Source: Euplotes aediculatus (lineage: Eukaryota; Ciliophora; Spirotrichea; Euplotida; Euplotidae). From it: DNA of 20,244 nucleotides. Both the position numbers and the translations under genes were made by a program. The notes below the pieces were generated by a model. It saw only the letters and a program-made list of their open reading frames with translations, had not been told where the DNA came from and did no database searches. Where the stretch lies: the NCBI GenBank assembly GCA_030463445.1, contig JAQGFW010021061.1, positions 1 to 20,244 of the forward strand, in the 5' to 3' direction. This document shows, in pieces, positions 17,401 through 20,244 of this stretch. How positions within the stretch are numbered: position 1 is the stretch's first letter; every line of letters begins with the position of its first letter.

Positions 17401-20244
17401 AGTTTAGAATAAGTTTAATTATATGCTTGAATAGAATAATTTTTTTAAAAATAATTCATCTAAAATGTTTTTAATAAAAATGCTAATAAATTTTAAAATT
17501 TTGCATATGAAAATAATTTTTTAATTGAGCCAAATTCATGAAATAGTATTATGAGTAAAATAAAAATAATCAAATCAATAATTTTATATAGCAACCAATA
17601 ATGACTCTGATGAATCTCTCAGTAAATATATTAATATGTTTGGAACTCATGATTCAAAATACTGGAATGAAAATAAAAACTTAATGCTATTTCATCAAAG
17701 TTTAATCGAAAAACACCTCAAATTAAAGCTAATTCCCAAACTTGACATTTTAATGATATAAATGTCGACGTCAATAAATTTATTGATAACATTGACTGGA
17801 GCAGAAGTTATTATGATAGACAAATTATTGAAGGTTTGATGCTGAACACCTTTAGATACGCTAAACACATAGTTTCATTTCAGATGAATAACGCTGATTT
17901 ATCTAAAACTATATTTAACAATCTGAGCAAATCAAACATACATTACTTTGATTCAATTGATTTAGAAAGCTGATTAAATTATTATATTGAAATATATTCA
18001 AATTTTCCCAAACAGTTTCCTGAATATATCGAAAATAATAAAGAAGGTGATTTAACCGATGAGTATTCTAAATGTTACATTGAGGTGAAACAGAAAGATA
18101 AATTTGAGCACAGTAAATCATGGTTCCAATCCACTTTTGTCCAAGAGTTTAACTTAGCCTGATTTGACAACGAAATTGGCTTATTTTTCTCAATTTATGA
18201 ACCCGATAAATATTTTGTTATTGGTGATATGTTTGTTGATGCTGCAATGTGTTACTCCCAAGAACGACACATTTTTGAGAAAATTCAAGACAAATATAGC
18301 CTCGATTCTCTGATTAAAGTAGTGACAAATACTCAAGAATGATTTCATTTTTGAGAAGGAGTCATCTGACTGCTTAGATCAATATACTTTAACAGAAGTG
18401 CTCAATGATTAAATTTGCTCCAATTCGAGATTGATGATATTGCAAAGGGAATTATTTTTAATTTAAACAGAATAGCTGATTTAAACAATATTGAACATTT
18501 AAGATTTGCATCTCAAGCAATTATGCTGATCATTAGTTTATATGACAATATGAAAACTGAAGAGAAAGATGAGCTGTACTCTATTATTTCAAATTTACTT
18601 ATAAAACTTATTGAAAACTATGAAGTTTATTCAATACCTAATGCTTTTGAATTTGCTAAAAATGTTGTATTTTTAGATCAGGAATTGATTGAAAAGAACA
18701 GACAACTTGTTGATAATGAGTTAAGTAAAAGAGATGTAGTACTTGAAACTCATCAGAAGCAACTAGTGTTGACAATATGAAAGCTGATAAAGAAGAGTAA
18801 TTTGAATAAGTTATCAATAAGCAAAGTTGAATATAAGTCAAATTTCATAAAATCTCTTAATCTTGATGTTTATACTATTGAGAAACTAATAGCTTTGCTT
18901 ATTTTAAAATACGTTGACATTCCATTTGAAGAAGAGTTTACTGATGAACTTTTAGATATGCTTTTGTTTTTGCAATCCGGATGTGAAAGTAATGAACCTG
19001 GTGATGAGTTTGTAAACTTAATCATAACCATCCAAAAAGTTATTGTCTCGATACATAACTGAGAAGTTAATAGACAAGTTGGCCATTTAAACTGAATCAA
19101 TGACTTACTGAACCAACTCAAAATTTTAAGAGGCAGACTTAAAATTAATAAGGAAAACCAAGGCAACTTAAAAGACGGAGAAGTCAATTTTGATCATTTT
19201 GCTGATTCAGGAATTGCGATAGCTCTTGGAGAATTCATATACAAAGTTAAATGAAACTCAAACTTAAAGGAATTGAGGCAAAATAAAAACATTAATTTTA
19301 TGTTGATCAAAATCTATAAAACATTAGGCTATCTGATGGAAAATAATCAAGATATTTGAGTTAAACTCTGGTATTCAAGCCAAAAGCTGTTCACTATTAA
19401 CTGGTGGAATGAAGTTTTGAATAGATATCATTCTGAGTTCTTCCTAAGTTGTGCAGCAAGACTAAAAGTGAATAAAACAACACAATATACTATTAATTTA
19501 TTCTCAAAAGTATGACAGAATAATGGAAAGACAATATTAAATGAGATTTCGAAAGACAATAACAATGAATCTTTAAAAAACCTTTTTAACTTATTTGAAG
19601 AAATTGGAAAAAAATATAATAATGAAGAAGTAGTGTTTTGCAACCCAAAAATAAAAAATATATTTAGCTTTCTCAGTACAGCTGATATTGATTTAGAAAT
19701 TTATAAATTTTCTTATCATATCATGATGAGCAACACCAAAGAATTGAGTAAGCATTAAAATAATAATATAAAGGTGGCGAAAGAAATCAAGACAAAAAAG
19801 ATACAACTAAGAATCAAAATGGTATAAAAGAAGAAGAGAAAAATAATGCATTAAATATAATTCAACACGAAACAAGAAATTTGATTATAATGCATAAGCA
19901 GTAAGCTAGTTTTGCTAATAATAGACTTAAAAGTAATATTATAATGCAACCATTTTAAAATTTAGAACTGGTAAATCAAGTAATGATGATATTGAAATTC
20001 CAATAGAACAATTTGAATACTATCAAATTTTCAATAATTATTGATTAGTTCTTAATGAATGCAAAATAGTTTGCGTTTTGGAAGAACTTTTAAAGTCAAA
20101 TCCAATAGAAATTGACAAAGAAAATAACAAATTTGACCCGATAATATTATTCATTTGAAACTTTATAAACAAAGTTATAAAATATATTACTGAGAGAGAT
20201 CAAGCTTATCAAAATATGAGACAGTATCAGTATCTAATGAACAT
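8353..20244 (+). CDS. Large multi-exon gene, inositol trisphosphate receptor-like calcium channel, N-terminal half (3' end outside window)
   Basis: Exons: 8353-8462, 10121-10167, 12006-12493, 12609-12663, 12863-12968, 13492-13856, 13937-13994, 14021-14233, 16694-16895, 17592-19747, 19774-19900, 19966-20244. Phases agree at every junction but one (12968/13492). Counting from ATG 8358 and allowing two frame changes, about 1,400 codons are present. About 20 TGA codons are read as Cys. Residues 1 to about 215 resemble the beta-trefoil N-terminus of IP3/ryanodine receptors (ALYDYQIRFADFEES; LNQPFILYHLGIRSALKY). About 215-480 is beta-rich and MIR-like. About 500-870 is helical and resembles the RIH domain, including NLACFDNEIGLFF and, near residue 806, LLRSIYFNRS, where vertebrate receptors have LMLHMHVDRDP (from memory). 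Such channels release calcium from internal stores; the pore would be encoded further right. The start could be further upstream. Other giant helical-repeat proteins are possible. Confidence 0.5.
8699..9097 (+). pseudogene. Decayed paralogue of the 4-kb gene inside intron 1
   Basis: One plus-strand frame stays protein-like for about 131 codons but is broken by four TAA codons: KDASGLRFTLACLYLSTYN, then YSHQSDECKKCTN, YEVATRKCIDESG, an intermediate piece, and CLIAIHLYFQEITKVFIYTS to a final TAA at 9095. The last piece (8951-9097, 48 codons) aligns with the 4-kb gene (LLYINSHLAHLFIV against HLYFQEITKVFIY), and the trailer that follows matches at the DNA level. Both copies have TAC TAA 14-16 codons before the shared (L/V)FI. 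Short introns with TACTAA branch sites are an alternative to plain decay. Confidence 0.45.
9060..9212 (+). repeat. Duplicated segment, copy B (partner at 4579-4864)
   Basis: It matches copy A in the same order and orientation, ending in AAATTAAGCTCAA (9200-9212). It is shorter than copy A by about 130 bases, mostly one gap. It follows directly on the decayed gene copy, so gene end and trailer were duplicated together. Confidence 0.55.
9636..9731 (-). CDS. Short Cys-rich antisense frame (31 codons)
   Basis: On the minus strand the frame between TAA 9732-9734 and TAA 9636-9638 reads FLKACEDITCFKDGLRINCN then CTIEGEINVNY, with four Cys in 20 residues. A possible 40-base intron (GTAAGT...TTGAAG) lies just upstream and would make GCATGTGAAG (from 9722) the start of the exon. 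No start codon or signal peptide was found. Its size and Cys density recall the mature part of small secreted ciliate proteins such as Euplotes pheromones, but spacing does not match any I know. May be chance. Confidence 0.22.
   Translation of the reverse strand, partial: FLKACEDITCFKDGLRINCNCTIEGEINVNY
10121..10167 (+). CDS. Large gene, 47-base micro-exon
   Basis: Bounded by AAATATATAG and GTAAGTATTG. Read in phase 0 it encodes HGDERTDKCYLSKNE plus two bases. The previous exon ends in phase 0 and the next (12006) starts in phase 2, so both junctions fit. GC content is well above the surrounding intron. Confidence 0.6.
10168..12005 (+). other. Long intron 2 (1,838 bases) with an antisense reading frame
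   Basis: Runs from GTAAGT at 10168 to TATGCATAG before 12006. An ATG overlaps the acceptor (11998), so 11998-12493 could alternatively be read as a first exon starting MHRFISDYN. The phase fit of the upstream micro-exon favours an intron. The antisense frames at 11328-11722 lie inside it. Confidence 0.45.
11328..11722 (-). CDS. Antisense gene fragment, two open pieces
   Basis: Piece 1 (11722-11600, minus) has 41 codons: TNDNSDEHCEAEEVIPNFHI then SLKFVTNDSLLKELHISDKF. Piece 2 (11588-11328) has 86 codons to TAG at 11328-11330: it includes ESILLHIQSYLILFERNLIT, SDASADINFDRLNITLIFD and a basic end. They are in different frames, so an intron (a GTTTAG donor inside the last codons of piece 1 is possible) or a frame change must lie between. 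Upstream of piece 1 the frame stays protein-like past one TAA (ENWEVNTNLKITVSYP). The gene would run opposite to the large gene, inside its intron. No family recognised; it may be decayed. Confidence 0.4.
12006..12493 (+). CDS. Large gene, exon encoding N-terminal trefoil-like region
   Basis: The exon has no TAA, TAG or TGA for 162 codons and ends at AAAAG|GTGAGT. It reads FISDYNSSDSALYDYQIRF, ADFEESKGSFHQKEEYQQMV, then SIKQPLKLNQPFILYHLGIR and ends in SLRSMLSINTIK. The ALYDYQIRF and FILYHLGIRSALKY segments sit where IP3 receptors have their FKICP and LLHLKSNKYL patterns. It is Gln-rich, with every Gln coded CAA or CAG. Confidence 0.7.
12609..12968 (+). CDS. Large gene, two small exons (12609-12663 and 12863-12968)
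   Basis: First exon: TTTTAG|CACAATTT to CAAAA|GTAAGT, encoding AQFIHKTEKIICNKIDEQ with one TGA as Cys. Second: TTACTAG|ACAAAG to TTGAAT|GTATGG, encoding QRFKHALSETLKLYQSYYIE and TETNLSYFHHINLLN. Phases join (phase 1 in, phase 2 between). The second exon's end is less certain: the frame runs a few codons on to TAA at 12984, and in the same frame stays protein-like past several TAA/TAG. Confidence 0.55.
12969..13491 (+). other. Intron (523 bases); flanking exon phases do not match
   Basis: The upstream exon ends in phase 0 at 12968, but the exon at 13492 begins in phase 2. Either one small exon in here was missed, or the downstream acceptor is instead CCTAAAG|TTTCAA (exon from 13532, phase 0). 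The stretch is T-rich on the plus strand, and no exon with both good borders was found. Confidence 0.4.
13492..13856 (+). CDS. Large gene, exon with internal frame change
   Basis: After AAATTTAG the exon reads QYVLRVEPNCYLKFQSMFIK then RNQEEDI, meets TAA at 13574-13576, and continues two bases on as NDIQYSHKNLEIGVCDGTES. It continues with MIKATFVKLQSKLCLQIYSY and the beta-rich FNTRYYFDIEFDSDSGELLE, to GTACAGGA|GTAAGT. Two TGA are read as Cys. Codon content on both sides of the change is clearly coding and only these two frames are open, so the change of frame is well supported. The region falls where IP3 receptors have MIR repeats. Confidence 0.65.
13571..13579 (+). other. Frame-change site 1, ATA TAA ATG
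   Basis: GAT ATA TAA ATG: the frame before is open from 13492, and the frame two bases later (AAT GAT ATT) is open to 13856. This equals a +2 shift at the stop codon, or -1. Euplotes is known to use stop codons as +1 and, less often, +2 frameshift sites. A sequencing or assembly indel is the alternative. The same nine bases recur at 17756. Confidence 0.6.
13937..14233 (+). CDS. Large gene, two exons (13937-13994 and 14021-14233) around a 26-base intron
   Basis: First exon: AATTTAG|ATCTCC to GGAG|GTAAGT, encoding SPNCYLRTWECSDSKFTLE. The 26-base intron 13995-14020 ends in CTTCAG. Second: VCEYDKHFSKHYMFSLHSLS, then QFYSTDQISRFNQLIEQICH and AYSDISNWK, to AAG|GTAAAA. Two TGA are read as Cys. PNCYLR here echoes PNCYLK in the previous exon, suggesting repeated beta units. 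The second exon's end is a weak donor; the frame stays open to TAA near 14312. Confidence 0.65.
14234..16693 (+). other. Long intron (2,460 bases) with a nested reading frame
   Basis: Exons on either side are both phase 0 and join well. The intron holds a 119-codon plus-strand frame (14765-15121) and further open pieces to about 15,850. The rest (15,850-16,690) is AT-rich with no gene seen. The acceptor is TATTTTAG|TTCCAAG. Confidence 0.5.
14765..15121 (+). CDS. Lysine-rich 119-codon frame inside the long intron
   Basis: From 14765 to TAA at 15122 there is no TAA or TAG for 119 codons, with two TGA as Cys. It reads ALSGKLTLRLDYLKIHEETK, then basic helical sequence (YKRRLYLRKQKDKSELRRN) and IADVINEENKEKAIENYEFY, ending SKMKCELTNLLNID. 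There is no ATG near the start. The same frame stays protein-like both upstream to about 14,650 and downstream to about 15,600 if TAA/TAG are passed over; other frames give open runs of about 46 codons. It fits a decayed gene, perhaps carried in by an inserted element, or a nested gene with introns. It is unlikely to be a missing exon, because the flanking exons already join in phase. Confidence 0.5.
16694..16895 (+). CDS. Large gene, exon (start of helical solenoid)
   Basis: TTTTAG|TTCCAAG to CTTTTG|GTATGT. It encodes FQARFDAKLSSSYQLLHKYI, QEYLNCNDINQIFEVSAKGL and SIDETYYALFNKEQINCYIY, ending FMLSTF. One TGA is read as Cys. It is helical throughout. Phase 0 in and phase 1 out, both matching neighbours. 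Confidence 0.7.
16896..17591 (+). other. Long intron (696 bases), no content recognised
   Basis: Donor GTATGT and acceptor TATATAG|CAACC. AT-rich with no open frame worth reporting on either strand. Phase 1 on both sides (G + CA gives Ala). Confidence 0.55.
17592..19747 (+). CDS. Large gene, main 718-codon exon (RIH-like solenoid)
   Basis: The exon opens with TNNDSDESLSKYINMFGTHD and reaches TAA at 17759, where a +2 frame change continues it as NVDVNKFIDNIDWSRSYYD. After that no TAA or TAG occurs for about 660 codons, while 12 TGA are read as Cys. All Gln are CAA or CAG. The product is almost wholly alpha-helical. NENKNLMLFHQSLIEKHLKL, NLACFDNEIGLFFSIY and LLRSIYFNRS match positions of IP3-receptor RIH patterns (RQKLMREQ, LNLFARMC, LMLHMHVDRD; from memory). 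Later helical segments include LRFASQAIMLIISLYDN and DIDLEIYKFSYHIMMSN. It ends at TTGA|GTAAGC. Confidence 0.8.
17756..17764 (+). other. Frame-change site 2, ATA TAA ATG
   Basis: ATG ATA TAA ATG TCG: before it the frame PKLDILMI is open; after skipping two bases AAT GTC GAC GTC is open for about 660 codons. The nine bases ATATAAATG are identical to site 1, and the direction and size of the shift are the same. Confidence 0.65.
19748..19773 (+). other. 26-base intron (GTAAGC...ATAAAG)
   Basis: Removing these 26 bases joins TTG A to GT GGC GAA AGA in an open frame; otherwise TAA at 19753 would end the protein. The acceptor is AAG rather than TAG. The size equals that of the intron at 13995-14020. 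Confidence 0.65.
19774..19900 (+). CDS. Large gene, exon with charged linker
   Basis: It encodes GERNQDKKDTTKNQNGIKEE, then EKNNALNIIQHETRNLIIMH and K. The first half is a hydrophilic linker; the second looks helical. It ends CATAAGCA|GTAAGC in phase 2. Confidence 0.65.
19901..19965 (+). other. 65-base intron (GTAAGC...TTTAG)
   Basis: The intron contains in-frame TAA and has standard GT-AG borders. CA + A completes a Gln codon across the junction. Confidence 0.6.
19966..20244 (+). CDS. Large gene, exon cut by the window edge
   Basis: It encodes TGKSSNDDIEIPIEQFEYYQ, IFNNYCLVLNECKIVCVLEE, LLKSNPIEIDKENNKFDPII and continues open to the last base (DQAYQNMRQYQYLMN). Two TGA are read as Cys. Helical with no membrane segment yet, as expected if the pore of a receptor channel lies further downstream. 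Confidence 0.7.

Noticed and set aside
17592-17758. Alternative upstream frame for the main exon with TGA, TAA and TAG all as sense
   Set aside because: It would need about nine such codons in 25, whereas the chosen frame has none before the TAA at 17759.
18656-19643. Minus-strand frames at 18656-18841, 18870-19187 and 19428-19643
   Set aside because: They lie antisense to the strongest exon in the window (17592-19747) and look like shadows.
17592-19747. TGA read as Trp instead of Cys
   Set aside because: About 20 TGA plus the TGG codons would make Trp near 3%, which is high; as Cys the composition is normal, and the telomere points to Euplotes.
1-20244. tRNA, rRNA, CRISPR arrays, internal telomere arrays
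   Set aside because: None was recognised on either strand.

Overview
The window begins with C4A4 repeats (1-23), and a TTGAA core lies exactly 17 bases inside them. In Euplotes crassus that is the fixed position of the chromosome-breakage signal. The clearest gene uses TGA as a sense codon about 20 times and has no TAA or TAG except at two frame-change sites. Splicing includes 26-base GT-AG introns. Together these indicate a macronuclear chromosome end of a Euplotes-like ciliate (TGA = Cys). A chromosome of more than 20 kb is long for this genus.

Layout. 1-48: telomere and breakage signal. 49-2150: AT-rich, no gene seen, one strong hairpin at 519-558. 2150-3370: minus strand, three open stretches that look like an old or heavily interrupted gene, one of them helix-turn-helix-like. 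3480-4661: plus-strand gene with a well supported 3' part (4042-4661, one 36-base intron) and an unclear 5' part. 4662-7286: mostly non-coding, with an 86-codon reading frame at 5962-6219. 7287-7487: small reading frame that may be an upstream exon of the large gene.

8353-20244: one large plus-strand gene that runs off the right edge. Twelve exons join in compatible phase except at one junction, giving about 1,400 residues. Domain order and local patterns resemble the N-terminal half of an inositol 1,4,5-trisphosphate receptor (ligand-binding/MIR-like part, then RIH-like helical solenoid). The transmembrane pore would lie beyond the window. The identification is from memory of the family and is moderate. 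Two exons each contain the sequence ATA TAA ATG, after which the reading frame moves by +2 (equivalently -1), fitting the stop-codon frameshifting known in Euplotes.

The introns are of two kinds: 26-199 bases, and 0.5-2.5 kb. The long ones hold remnants of other genes: a decayed copy of the 3.5-4.9 kb gene (8699-9212), an antisense reading frame (11328-11722), a short Cys-rich antisense frame (9636-9731), and a lysine-rich 119-codon frame (14765-15121). Exon boundaries were judged by eye and need RNA data.
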